DNA of 35,311 bases from a virus, in IMG/VR virus record IMGVR_UViG_3300018432_000012, positions 1 to 35,311 of that record. One strand, written 5' to 3'. The stretch's first letter is position 1, and the number at the start of each line of letters is the position of its first letter. The translations under genes and the position numbers were made by a program. Below the pieces are notes generated by a model. It saw only the letters and a program-made list of their open reading frames with translations, searched no databases and was not told where the DNA came from. Positions 1-5,628 of this stretch are shown here, one piece after another.

Positions 1-96
1 AAAATCCGTTGGAATCCATTTATGAATCCTGATATAGCCTTTATCTTTTCTGGACTGCCTATATTTTGCATCCAATACTTTTCTGTCACTCGTCAT
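1..96 (-). CDS. Partial duplicate: first 32 codons of the 79-aa gene at 35045-35284
   Basis: This is the left-end copy of the start of the gene annotated in full at 35045-35284. The start codon is at 96-94, and the reading frame runs off the window edge after 32 residues. It exists only because the circular contig ends overlap. The ATG overlaps the stop of the 89-aa gene as ATGA, showing that the two are adjacent and translationally coupled on the circle. Confidence 0.85.
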   Translation of the reverse strand, partial: MTSDRKVLDAKYRQSRKDKGYIRIHKWIPTDF

Positions 97-123
97 TCTA
101 CCACCTCCTCTATTTGAAGATCA
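1..123. repeat. Terminal direct repeat, left copy (contig closure overlap)
   Basis: Bases 1-123 are identical to 35189-35311, the last bases of the window. The gene starting at 35284 is truncated in the left copy, and the gene ending at 93 is truncated in the right copy, so joining the ends restores both. The odd length of about a k-mer suggests an assembly overlap of a circular molecule, not a biological terminal repeat. P22-like phages are circularly permuted by headful packaging, which gives circular assemblies. Confidence 0.93.
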
Positions 124-362
124 TAAATTGTTTCTTGCTTAGCATACGAAGGATTATGACAACTGCAATCGCATTCCTCAAAATGATCATCAAACTGTGA
201 ATAATGAGAATACTTTCTTATATTAACAAGACAATTCTCGCAAACAGTAGTAATTGACTTTTGCTCTTCAATAAAAGCCTTGGCCAATTCTTTAGTTTTG
301 AACAATTTTTCAAGCCTATACTCAGGACTCTTCGGAATAGAATAAACTGCGTAAACTTTCAT
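93..362 (-). CDS. Small cysteine-rich protein, unknown function
   Basis: An 89-residue protein I do not recognise. It has a CENC pair near residue 41 and a CDCSCH cluster near residue 64, which could bind a metal. A clear AGGAG site lies about 10 bases upstream of the ATG. Its start overlaps the stop of the preceding 55-aa gene, and its stop (TGA) overlaps the ATG of the next gene across the contig junction. It belongs to a run of tightly packed leftward small genes read from the promoter at 1163-1191. This position corresponds to the nin/late-early region of lambdoid phages, where accessory genes gather. Confidence 0.8.
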   Translation of the reverse strand: MKVYAVYSIPKSPEYRLEKLFKTKELAKAFIEEQKSITTVCENCLVNIRKYSHYSQFDDHFEECDCSCHNPSYAKQETIYDLQIEEVVE

Positions 363-526
363 GAGTCATACTCTCCTAAAATAATCGCGTATGACAACTC
401 CCCTAAATAAATAATTCCCCCAATCTTAAATTCTCTTGTATCTTGCGGGCAATCAGATTTTATATATTGCTCTAATGTTAATAGTTTATTATTAATACCT
501 TCTAATAACTTTTCCTTATCAATCAT
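359..526 (-). CDS. Small hypothetical protein (55 aa), MIDKEK start
   Basis: A 55-residue reading frame fills the gap between the 68-aa and 89-aa genes. The ATG at 526 overlaps the upstream stop as ATGA, and its TGA overlaps the next ATG. The protein starts MIDKEKLLEG, nearly the same start as the gene before it (MIDKEKFDLF), but the rest differs. It ends with a hydrophobic stretch around YLGELSYAIILGE. The only Shine-Dalgarno-like sequence is a GGGAGA about 8 bases upstream, inside the preceding gene. Function unknown; the coupled overlaps on both sides are the main support. Confidence 0.7.
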   Translation of the reverse strand: MIDKEKLLEGINNKLLTLEQYIKSDCPQDTREFKIGGIIYLGELSYAIILGEYDS

Positions 527-729
527 GGACTCAATCTCCCAGACTCAAATTCTTCAACAACAGCTTCCATTGAAAATTTCACTAGATCTTTCATCAGCTT
601 TATTTGACGCTTATCATATTCCGTAAGCTGCATCGAAAATCCCATACTCTCATTTGTTTCCCTTATGGTTTTATCCATAATGAGAAACATCTTTTCTGAA
701 AACAAATCAAACTTTTCTTTATCAATCAT
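523..729 (-). CDS. Small helical hypothetical protein (68 aa)
   Basis: A 68-residue, mostly helical and charged protein with no family I recognise. The ribosome site GAGGTGA lies across the stop codon of the upstream 103-aa gene, so the two are probably co-translated. It overlaps the next gene by four bases. The first six residues MIDKEK recur in the 55-aa gene downstream, suggesting that a start region was duplicated. Confidence 0.78.
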   Translation of the reverse strand: MIDKEKFDLFSEKMFLIMDKTIRETNESMGFSMQLTEYDKRQIKLMKDLVKFSMEAVVEEFESGRLSP

Positions 730-733
730 TTAA

Positions 734-1045
734 TCACCTCATAACTATATGGGTTTCACCTTCATGCGCCTTAGAAGGTTGTGATGCGATATATTCAGAC
801 ATATACTTAGATTTATATATCATTTCCAACTCTCCCAGAGATGTGTTCAAATTAATATTATTTTTTGTCGCCTTGTAAAATTGAAAAAGAGTTTTTATCT
901 GCAAATCCTTTACGGTTTCTTCAGGCACCTGAGGATAAATAAGCTTAGCATCGCTAAAAATCCATCTCCTAGCCATTATTTTTGCATCACTCTTTCTCAT
1001 CCTAAAATTTATTTGTTCTTCTGAATACTCGTCAATTTCGTTCAT
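734..1045 (-). CDS. Hypothetical protein (103 aa), first gene after leftward promoter
   Basis: A 103-residue soluble protein, rich in basic residues near the N-terminus (RMRKSDAKIMARRW). No family recognised. AAAGGAG stands 8 bases before the ATG. It is the first gene downstream of the strong palindrome-containing promoter at 1163-1191, with a leader of roughly 110 bases. It heads the small-gene operon that continues through the contig junction. Confidence 0.78.
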   Translation of the reverse strand: MNEIDEYSEEQINFRMRKSDAKIMARRWIFSDAKLIYPQVPEETVKDLQIKTLFQFYKATKNNINLNTSLGELEMIYKSKYMSEYIASQPSKAHEGETHIVMR

Positions 1046-1162
1046 AAATAGACTCCTTTATATAAAGTGAAAGTGGATGATTATTATTAACTTAGTATTC
1101 ATTCTCTTTTTGAGAGTAGAATGTTTTTGTTATCTTTAATTTTTTATCTCATCCGCAAAAGA

Positions 1163-1191
1163 ATAATAACCGTATAGCTATACGATGTCAA
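1163..1191 (-). promoter_or_regulatory. Strong sigma70-type leftward promoter with perfect 14-bp palindrome in the spacer
   Basis: On the minus strand TTGACA (1191-1186) is followed after exactly 17 bases by TATTAT (1168-1163). The spacer contains the perfect palindrome CGTATAGCTATACG at 1171-1184. A palindrome between -35 and -10 is the usual place for a dimeric repressor to block RNA polymerase. The promoter would drive the 103-, 68-, 55- and 89-aa genes and the genes beyond the junction. The leader (about 1155-1046) contains a weak hairpin of CTCTC and GAGA arms. Confidence 0.75.
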
Positions 1192-1205
1192 CACTTATTA
1201 AAGAA

Positions 1206-1556
1206 TTATTTTCTTTTCTTCAATACCTTATTAGCCTTTGTATCAATCTTCTTCTTGCTCGACTCGCTGAGCTTTCCTTTTTTTACTTGTTGCGTGGCTC
1301 TTGCTTTAGCGTTTGCAGCTCTTGCCTTTGTGTCTACTGGATACTTTCGACTCTTTGGCAACCCAAATTCAGAATCTTTCAGGCCATCTCGTTTTTTAGC
1401 GTTTAATTTAGCCACTTCTTTCTCCTCGTTAATAAAAGCTTCTGTAAAACAGTTAAGATATGTATAAAATTCATTCGCTAAAGTTCTATGATTTTCATAA
1501 TGACTTTTCTCTGTGTCCCAAAACATTAGAATTTGAAGACTCTGATTCAACAGCAT
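1206..1556 (-). CDS. DUF6582-like basic protein (116 aa)
   Basis: The second half holds SRKYPVDTKARAANAKAR (about residues 68-85) followed by a lysine-rich tail. The pattern of LP..RKYP, then A-rich and KAxANKxLKKRK segments, resembles the short DUF6582-type domain seen in many phage proteins, whose role is unknown. A GAGGAGAAG ribosome site precedes the ATG. The strongly basic tail could contact nucleic acid (inference). It is the last gene before the internal promoter at 1163-1191. Confidence 0.72.
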   Translation of the reverse strand: MLLNQSLQILMFWDTEKSHYENHRTLANEFYTYLNCFTEAFINEEKEVAKLNAKKRDGLKDSEFGLPKSRKYPVDTKARAANAKARATQQVKKGKLSESSKKKIDTKANKVLKKRK

Positions 1557-1581
1557 AAATAAACTTCTCCTCTATAAAAAA

Positions 1582-1797
1582 TTACTTTTCAATTAACCTT
1601 ACTATTTTTTTACCATAATATGGAATTGAATCAATAAAATTAATCCTTTCAGATGGTATTATTGATTCTAGCAGATCATCGAAAACATCTGACGGTGCAT
1701 AAATATTATCTATAGAATAAATTCTCAACTCAAACGCCCTCTTTAAAAAATCCTTAGTCTTTCTTTTTAACTTGTACTCGCTTATTGGTGTACGCAT
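1582..1797 (-). CDS. Small hypothetical protein (71 aa)
   Basis: A 71-residue protein with a basic N-terminus and hydrophobic C-terminal half; no family recognised. It begins 5 bases after the stop of the VRR-NUC nuclease. The ribosome site is weak (TGAAG), so translation may depend on coupling to the upstream gene. Function unknown. Confidence 0.68.
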   Translation of the reverse strand: MRTPISEYKLKRKTKDFLKRAFELRIYSIDNIYAPSDVFDDLLESIIPSERINFIDSIPYYGKKIVRLIEK

Positions 1798-1801
1798 AAC
1801 T

Positions 1802-2200
1802 TCATTTAATCCCCAAATAGTTTTTAATGGTTTTAATGCCTTCGTCTACACTTCTAATAAGTGCTGTTCCATACCCTGCAAAATTCATGAGTCTAAGCCA
1901 TTCTTCTTGAGACTCTGAAATTTTTCCTTTTATAGTTTTTACTTCAATCCACAAGCCTGCCGAATTACTGGCTGGGATAGCTAAAAACAAATCAGATACA
2001 CCTTTCTTTAATCCTTCTTTTTTCATTTTTTTCCCTTGCGCCCAGCTTCTTTTCCCTTCATTAGCATTTTTTATTAAAAAGTCTCCTATCTTTTTATGTA
2101 TAAGATCTTTAGTTGAATGAACATATGGAGAATCAACAATATTCGCCCACTCAACAATCGCACACTGTATCTGATGTTCTGTTGGGTTAACGATACGCAT
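1802..2200 (-). CDS. VRR-NUC domain nuclease (PD-(D/E)XK family)
   Basis: A 132-residue stand-alone VRR-NUC nuclease, close to the usual phage size. Visible motifs: the N-terminal TEHQIQCAIVEWAN helix, then GLKKGVSDLFL with the catalytic Asp at about residue 70, then GLWIEVKT with Glu86 and Lys88 (the D...EVK core). Gln98 in SESQEEWL follows, then the GYGTALIRS strand. These enzymes cut branched or structured DNA, and phage versions are thought to act as Holliday-junction resolvases during replication or before packaging. It sits downstream of the replication genes, where lambdoid phages carry rusA or rap, and overlaps the upstream gene by 14 bases. Confidence 0.92.
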   Translation of the reverse strand: MRIVNPTEHQIQCAIVEWANIVDSPYVHSTKDLIHKKIGDFLIKNANEGKRSWAQGKKMKKEGLKKGVSDLFLAIPASNSAGLWIEVKTIKGKISESQEEWLRLMNFAGYGTALIRSVDEGIKTIKNYLGIK

Positions 2201-2387
2201 AAACTAATTTCTCCTTTGCACATGAACCATACAATCCTTTCTTCTCTTTTCCTTTGACATACATATTAAAGTCCTCTGGGATCCTGATATTTAGAGTAGC
2301 TTTTGCTCTACACTTAGAACATAGATACTCCTTAGCTACACCCATATCGCTCATTAACTCAAACTCATGGCCGCTGATCTTAATCAT
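2187..2387 (-). CDS. Small zinc-binding protein (66 aa)
   Basis: The protein has a CSKC pair near residue 23 and a further Cys near residue 56, with alternating beta-type sequence. It is probably a small metal-binding fold, family not recognised. GAGGGG precedes the ATG. Its start overlaps the end of a second small Cys-rich gene at 2380-2550, and its end overlaps the nuclease gene, making a coupled set between helicase loader and resolvase. Confidence 0.78.
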   Translation of the reverse strand: MIKISGHEFELMSDMGVAKEYLCSKCRAKATLNIRIPEDFNMYVKGKEKKGLYGSCAKEKLVYAYR

Positions 2388-2550
2388 CTTTTGTTTTCCC
2401 CTCTTTTAAAAAACATTCATTGCAAACATGCCACGAACATTTATTAAACCGTCTAAAAAACTTTTGTATATTTTTGAAAGAAAGACAATTTTTGCATTGA
2501 CGTTCAAACCCCCTATTTTTTGATACGAACCCACTTTGCTTATCTGCCAA
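2380..2550 (-). CDS. Small zinc-finger-like protein (56 aa), TTG start
   Basis: A 56-residue frame starting at TTG (2550) with AAAGGGGG six bases upstream. It contains CKNC near residue 19 and a second cluster CSWHVCNEC near residue 38, an arrangement suited to one zinc ion. The rest is basic and aromatic. Its stop lies inside the first codons of the next gene (ATGATTAA), typical of phage coupling. Function unknown; DNA or RNA binding is possible. The TTG start is inferred, since no ATG exists in the frame upstream of the cysteines. Confidence 0.7.
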   Translation of the reverse strand: MADKQSGFVSKNRGFERQCKNCLSFKNIQKFFRRFNKCSWHVCNECFLKEGKTKDD

Positions 2551-2724
2551 TTTTTACCCCCTTTATTCACCCAAAAGTTTTACTTTTTTGGCATAATTTT
2601 GAACAAATGTAATTATTTGTCCTAAACACACCCTGAAACACCCAATTATTGCCACCAAATTTCATCGTGGTGACGTTATTTTTGAAAAGTAATACCTACA
2701 CAGCGGGTACGACATTAAAACGCC

Positions 2725-3261
2725 TTACGCAGTCTCCTGTGAGGTTTCCCTGTTTTTGCTTTCCAGACCTAAAACCAGCTGGCCAAGTGCATAAACTCCC
2801 ATTCGGGCTTTTGACCACTCGGCGACGTCATGCTCTTCCCAGCATCCAGCCTCATTTGCTTTTAAGATCCAGTCTCTAAGTCTTTCAGAACGAATCTGGT
2901 CTGTGTGATTTTTTGGACGTTTTGCGTCATAACAACTTTCGCAGCACGAGTGGATAAAAATTTCTTCACCACATCTAACTCCAACTATCAAGTTAGAGCA
3001 TCCGTCTTTTTGGACTTCCTCTAACTTCTTTCCAGAAATTATTTGATAAGCCAACAAGATGATCTGACCACGTTGTGGAGGAAATTTATTTTTATAGTTG
3101 TCGACATATTCAGAAAATGCTTTCTCAACTACAAAAAATGGAAATCCAAACAATTTGCTTTTAAACCAATCTTCAATCATTTCTGGCGCAATGTTTGCCC
3201 GATAGTTTTGGAAGCATGAAATCATAGCTACTGCAAAACTCTTTTTATCCGTCGTGATCAT
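2725..3261 (-). CDS. Replication protein P-like / helicase loader-like protein
   Basis: A 178-residue protein immediately downstream of the initiator, overlapping it by 17 bases, with AGGAGT just before the ATG. The N-terminal 75 residues form a helical domain ending in NKFPPQRGQI. That pattern (short helices, then a 'fPP..g.I' stop) is typical of phage helicase loaders and inhibitors of the G39P/lambda P type. The middle has HSCCESC, a possible metal site. The O-P order supports a role in loading host DnaB at the phage origin. No Walker motifs, so it is not a DnaC-type ATPase. Assignment is by context and pattern. Confidence 0.62.
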   Translation of the reverse strand: MITTDKKSFAVAMISCFQNYRANIAPEMIEDWFKSKLFGFPFFVVEKAFSEYVDNYKNKFPPQRGQIILLAYQIISGKKLEEVQKDGCSNLIVGVRCGEEIFIHSCCESCYDAKRPKNHTDQIRSERLRDWILKANEAGCWEEHDVAEWSKARMGVYALGQLVLGLESKNRETSQETA

Positions 3262-4153
3262 AAGTTACTCCTGACTCAATTAAATTTTGTTTACCATGTT
3301 TCTCATCTTCTTCTCTAAGAATCTGATCAAGAACAAGTTGGTTCTTGTCGAAGTTGTTTAGAGGCTTAGAGTTAGATGTTTGATTATTCATGAATCCAGA
3401 CTTGTCTTGATTGGTTGAAAGCCATTGATTCACACATCTTAAAATTCCCTTTCGGGTCTTTCGCTTTTTGGGATTTGAAATACACCATGCACAGATCTGT
3501 CTGAGCGATTGCCGGACGTCGATTCCGGGGTAGCATTTTTCGTACTTCTGAACGACTGGTTCGCAGACGTGAAATTCAGATCCGTCGATGAGCAAAAGCG
3601 AGATAAAGATTTCTTCTGTCGGAACGATGGGCGAGTGAGGCAAAGAATTTGCCTCCGAGCTAATGGTTTCTTCCTTTCCCTTCCTTTCCTTTCCTTTCCC
3701 TTCCCTTCCCTTCCCTTCCGGGGTCGAGGACTCGTCGAGGACTCGTCGAGGACTCGTCGAGGACTCGTCGAGCATTCGTCGAGGACTCGTCGAATTATTT
3801 CTGGTAAATTCTTCTAAAAGTTGGCTCGAAGGAGGGGGATATTTTGCATTTGGCCGGTCTATTTTTTGATGTCTTTCCCACCCTGTAACCATCCAGAATA
3901 GGCTTCCCGAGTGCTCGTACTCAAAAATTAGCCCTTGACTAATAAGCTCATTAATTAGAGATTTGATCTCTGGGATTGTGATATTGTCGACAGGAAAAAC
4001 TTCTGCTTTTATTCGGACATACGATGCGGTATGGATTCCTCCGTCATCGCAAAAATTCCACATTCCTATAAAAAGAAGTCTTGCCAATGGCGAGCATTCG
4101 ATCATCTGCTCGCTTGACCAAAATTCTGGTTTTACGGTTCTGATTCTCGCCAT
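3245..4153 (-). CDS. Phage replication initiator (O-like, winged-helix)
   Basis: A 302-residue protein. Residues 1-105 match the common phage replication N-terminus, with the motifs RIRTVKPEFWSSEQ and LARLLFIGMWNFCDDGG, then a winged-helix-type region. The linker (about 118-162) is low complexity: two copies of an 11-residue SSTSPRRxLDE repeat, then Lys/Gly/Glu-rich EGKGREGKGK. The C-terminal domain (about 165-250) has WCISNPKKRKTRKGI. In lambdoid phages such proteins bind iterons lying inside their own gene, and the DNA for this linker has exactly that character. It starts with ATG directly after the Cro-like gene. Role: recognition of the origin and recruitment of the P-like protein. Confidence 0.85.
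   Translation of the reverse strand: MARIRTVKPEFWSSEQMIECSPLARLLFIGMWNFCDDGGIHTASYVRIKAEVFPVDNITIPEIKSLINELISQGLIFEYEHSGSLFWMVTGWERHQKIDRPNAKYPPPSSQLLEEFTRNNSTSPRRMLDESSTSPRRVLDESSTPEGKGREGKGKERKGKEETISSEANSLPHSPIVPTEEIFISLLLIDGSEFHVCEPVVQKYEKCYPGIDVRQSLRQICAWCISNPKKRKTRKGILRCVNQWLSTNQDKSGFMNNQTSNSKPLNNFDKNQLVLDQILREEDEKHGKQNLIESGVTYDHDG
3667..3719. repeat. 53-bp homopyrimidine:homopurine tract beside the iterons
   Basis: Every base from 3667 to 3719 on the plus strand is C or T, made of TTCCC/TTTCC blocks, and it encodes the Lys/Glu/Gly linker on the minus strand. It abuts the 11-bp iterons with three bases between. Such tracts can form triplex or unwound structures, so it may be the duplex-opening element of the origin (inference). 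Alternatively it is slippage-prone coding sequence for a flexible linker. Confidence 0.8.
3723..3793. repeat. Tandem 11-bp iterons (probable replication origin)
   Basis: The unit GTCGAGGACTC occurs six times in tandem (3723, 3734, 3745, 3756, 3767, 3778). The fifth copy differs (GAGCATTC), and a partial seventh follows at 3789. The period of 11 bp is about one helical turn, so all copies face one side of the DNA. Each junction creates CTCG-T-CGAG, a short palindrome. It lies inside the initiator gene, as in lambda ori. Three units equal 33 bp, giving the 11-residue protein repeat. Confidence 0.75.
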
Positions 4154-4501
4154 TTACCCCAAGCCTCCATCTTTTGAGAGGTCATTTAGGGCATCTTTTG
4201 CAAGGTCAATCACCCTCTGAATTTTCTGTTTTGGGGTAAGTTTTTCACCCTCAGATTCGTTAAAAATGTCCGGTCGAAGGTCAGATCTTTTGACTATCCC
4301 GTTGGTGATCTTTTCGATCATGATGCACCGCTTTGGGGGGGTTGCCTTAGGAAGGTTGCCTTTTTCGTATGCGCTAAGCCATATATAGACAAGCTGTGAT
4401 TTTACTCCAAGCTTATTTGAGAAATTAGAAACGCTTCCAAAGTGAGAAATTGCTGATAAAAGCGACTTTTTTGGTCGATCCTCTAGGGTTTTTTTTGGCA
4501 T
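4154..4501 (-). CDS. Cro/YdaS-like HTH regulator
   Basis: A 115-residue protein. The start at 4501 (MPKKTLEDRPKK) is chosen because AAAGAGG lies 7 bases upstream; the frame remains open further upstream only through AT-rich promoter DNA. Residues 14-65 follow the YdaS/Cro pattern: ISHFGSVSNFSNKLGVKSQLVYIW (helix-turn-helix), then CIMIEKITNGIVKRSDLRPDIF, a strong family signature. The C-terminal tail is helical. It heads the leftward replication operon, the position of cro in lambdoid phages, and probably binds the TGATGC sites at its own promoter. Confidence 0.85.
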   Translation of the reverse strand: MPKKTLEDRPKKSLLSAISHFGSVSNFSNKLGVKSQLVYIWLSAYEKGNLPKATPPKRCIMIEKITNGIVKRSDLRPDIFNESEGEKLTPKQKIQRVIDLAKDALNDLSKDGGLG

Positions 4502-4542
4502 GGTAAGCCTCTTTAATTGATTAATTTTGCGGGAATGCATAT

Positions 4543-4588
4543 TGATGCACCTGATGCGCATCATATTATCTGATGCGCATAAATGCAA
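4543..4588 (-). promoter_or_regulatory. Leftward early promoter with tandem palindromic operators
   Basis: On the minus strand TTGCAT (4588-4583), 17 bases, then TATGAT (4565-4560) form a promoter reading into the Cro-like gene. Over it lie TGATGCGCATCA at 4552-4563 (a perfect 12-bp palindrome), TGATGCGCATAA at 4571-4582 (one mismatch), and a half-site TGATGCAC at 4543-4550. The two full sites are 19 bp apart and cover the -10 and the spacer. This is an immunity-type operator array. Confidence 0.68.
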
Positions 4589-4616
4589 TATTTTTTGGAT
4601 AATTTTAAAAATATAT

Positions 4617-4648
4617 TTGACAAAATTTTTTTTGAAAATTAATATAAT
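4617..4648 (+). promoter_or_regulatory. Possible rightward promoter for the XRE gene
   Basis: TTGACA at 4617-4622 is followed by TAATAT after 17 bases (4640-4645) or by a perfect TATAAT after 20 bases (4643-4648). The first has the better spacing and the second the better -10, so strength is uncertain. It points at the XRE gene and lies beside, not over, the TGATGC palindromes, so a bound repressor could activate or leave it alone. Confidence 0.45.
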
Positions 4649-4720
4649 TTTTTTTGGGACAAGAATTAAAGCAATTTCAAGCATAAATTATTCATTATTA
4701 ATATAAGGGGAAGCACCAAT

Positions 4721-5014
4721 ATGAGAATCGAAGAAGGTTTGGGTGAAGTGATAAGGGCAGCAAGAGAAGGGAAAGGTTATTCACAAAAAAAATTGGCTAC
4801 CCTTGTGGAGACAGATCAGACAACAATTCAAAGAATAGAAAATGAGGTGACAAAATTCTCTTACAAACTTCCAAAAATACTGAAAGCTTTGGCATTAGAT
4901 AATATAAAAAACACAGAAAATAATTCAAAAATTAAAGGAGATGGAGCAATAAAGATCGATACTATAAATATCAATATAACTATAGATACATTTAATTTTT
5001 ATCCCGCAAAGTAA
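4721..5014 (+). CDS. XRE-family HTH transcriptional regulator (candidate repressor)
   Basis: A 97-residue protein with a single XRE helix-turn-helix at residues 8-62 (IRAAREGKGYSQKKLATLVE, then TTIQRIEN). The C-terminal 25 residues alternate strictly between polar and hydrophobic (KIDTININITIDTFNF), as in an edge beta-strand, perhaps a dimerisation arm. There is no CI-type peptidase domain, so RecA-dependent cleavage is unlikely. AAGGGGAAG precedes the ATG. It is divergent from the Cro-like gene, across the operators, and is the best candidate for a lysogenic repressor, but could equally be a second early regulator. Confidence 0.8.
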   Translation: MRIEEGLGEVIRAAREGKGYSQKKLATLVETDQTTIQRIENEVTKFSYKLPKILKALALDNIKNTENNSKIKGDGAIKIDTININITIDTFNFYPAK

Positions 5015-5039
5015 TAGGCGGGCCTCTTACCCGCCTATT
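5013..5039. terminator. GC-rich hairpin between convergent genes
   Basis: AATAGGCGGG (5013-5022) and CCCGCCTATT (5030-5039) pair perfectly around a 7-base loop. The stem starts at the stop codon of the XRE gene and ends 10 bases before the stop of the convergent gene, so it could serve both. No long T-run follows on either strand, so it may be a weak or factor-assisted terminator. Confidence 0.6.
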
Positions 5040-5049
5040 GCATCAAAAT

Positions 5050-5418
5050 CTATGATTTATTAGGATTTAGTTTGTCACGATAATAGTCATGAAGGCATAT
5101 ATATGTTTTGAAGGAATATATGTCTTCTTTGTCTTGCGCAACCTTATCTATTATTGATTGTAGAAAAACAATATCAATATTTTCACCTTCCCTGATCCCA
5201 ATTTGACTGTTCTCCGATGATTTTTCGTCTATTATTTTTATAACTTCTGTTTTTTTGTCTCTTTCCCCTAAAAAAATAACGGCAATTTTTGCTGGCGTGA
5301 TAAGCCAATCACCTTTTTCAGATTGAAAAAAAGCCCCAAAGAGCATGCTCATTACCTCTCTCCATCTTAGTTTTTTATTGTCATCGTTTATATAAACTTC
5401 ACTTTCTACTGTTTCCAT
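5050..5418 (-). CDS. Hypothetical protein (122 aa) in the control region
   Basis: The start at 5418 (METVESEV) is preferred because AGGAG lies 7 bases upstream; a longer frame to 5475 lacks a site. The protein has an N-terminal mixed region with a hydrophobic stretch (KIAVIFLGE) and a helical acidic C-terminus; no family recognised. It is read towards the XRE gene, meeting it at the hairpin 5013-5039, and its start lies about 110 bases from the rightward early promoter. Position alone suggests a regulator or superinfection function, with no direct support. Confidence 0.62.
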   Translation of the reverse strand: METVESEVYINDDNKKLRWREVMSMLFGAFFQSEKGDWLITPAKIAVIFLGERDKKTEVIKIIDEKSSENSQIGIREGENIDIVFLQSIIDKVAQDKEDIYSFKTYICLHDYYRDKLNPNKS

Positions 5419-5532
5419 AAACATCTCCTTTGTAGTTAAGGGTAAAATGTAGGGTACGATTTTTACCCCCTTCAATTATTACCATGGAATAGACAAAAAT
5501 CAAATTTTTTTTTAAAAAATGCAAAAAAATAG

Positions 5533-5570
5533 TTGACTACTTATTTTTGATGCACTATGATGCAATTCAA
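5533..5570 (+). promoter_or_regulatory. Rightward early promoter overlapped by TGATGC operator half-sites
   Basis: TTGACT (5533-5538), 17 bases, then TATGAT (5556-5561): a near-consensus sigma70 promoter for the recombination operon. TGATGC occurs at 5548 and 5558, flanking and overlapping the -10, within an imperfect inverted repeat from TTGATGCA (5547) to TTCAA (5566-5570). The same half-site forms the palindromes at the leftward promoter, so one regulator probably controls both arms. Confidence 0.72.
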
Positions 5571-5628
5571 TGAATAACAATGAATTTAAGTTTTTAATTT
5601 AACCCAACTCTATTGAAGGAAATTTCAG

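Noticed and set aside
1-123. Biological short direct terminal repeat (T7-type)
   Set aside because: P22-type terminase and portal imply headful packaging; the 123-bp length cutting genes on both sides looks like assembler overlap.
1185-1467. Plus-strand hydrophobic frames at 1185-1406 and 1255-1467
   Set aside because: They are antisense to the Lys/Ala-rich 116-aa gene and lack ribosome sites.
2551-2724. A 32-codon frame on the minus strand (MKFGGNNWVF...) before the zinc-finger gene
   Set aside because: No ribosome site upstream of its ATG, no overlap coupling and no recognisable motif.
3723-3793. Tandem repeats as a CRISPR array
   Set aside because: Units are 11 bp with no spacers and lie in frame inside the replication initiator; they are iterons.
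4571-4600. dif-like XerCD site (GATGCGCATAA resembles a XerC half)
   Set aside because: The expected XerD half six bases on is absent, and the same motif recurs as a palindromic operator.
4502-4684. Upstream extension of the Cro-like gene to 4684
   Set aside because: The extra 61 codons read AT-rich promoter/operator DNA with no ribosome site; AAAGAGG supports the start at 4501.
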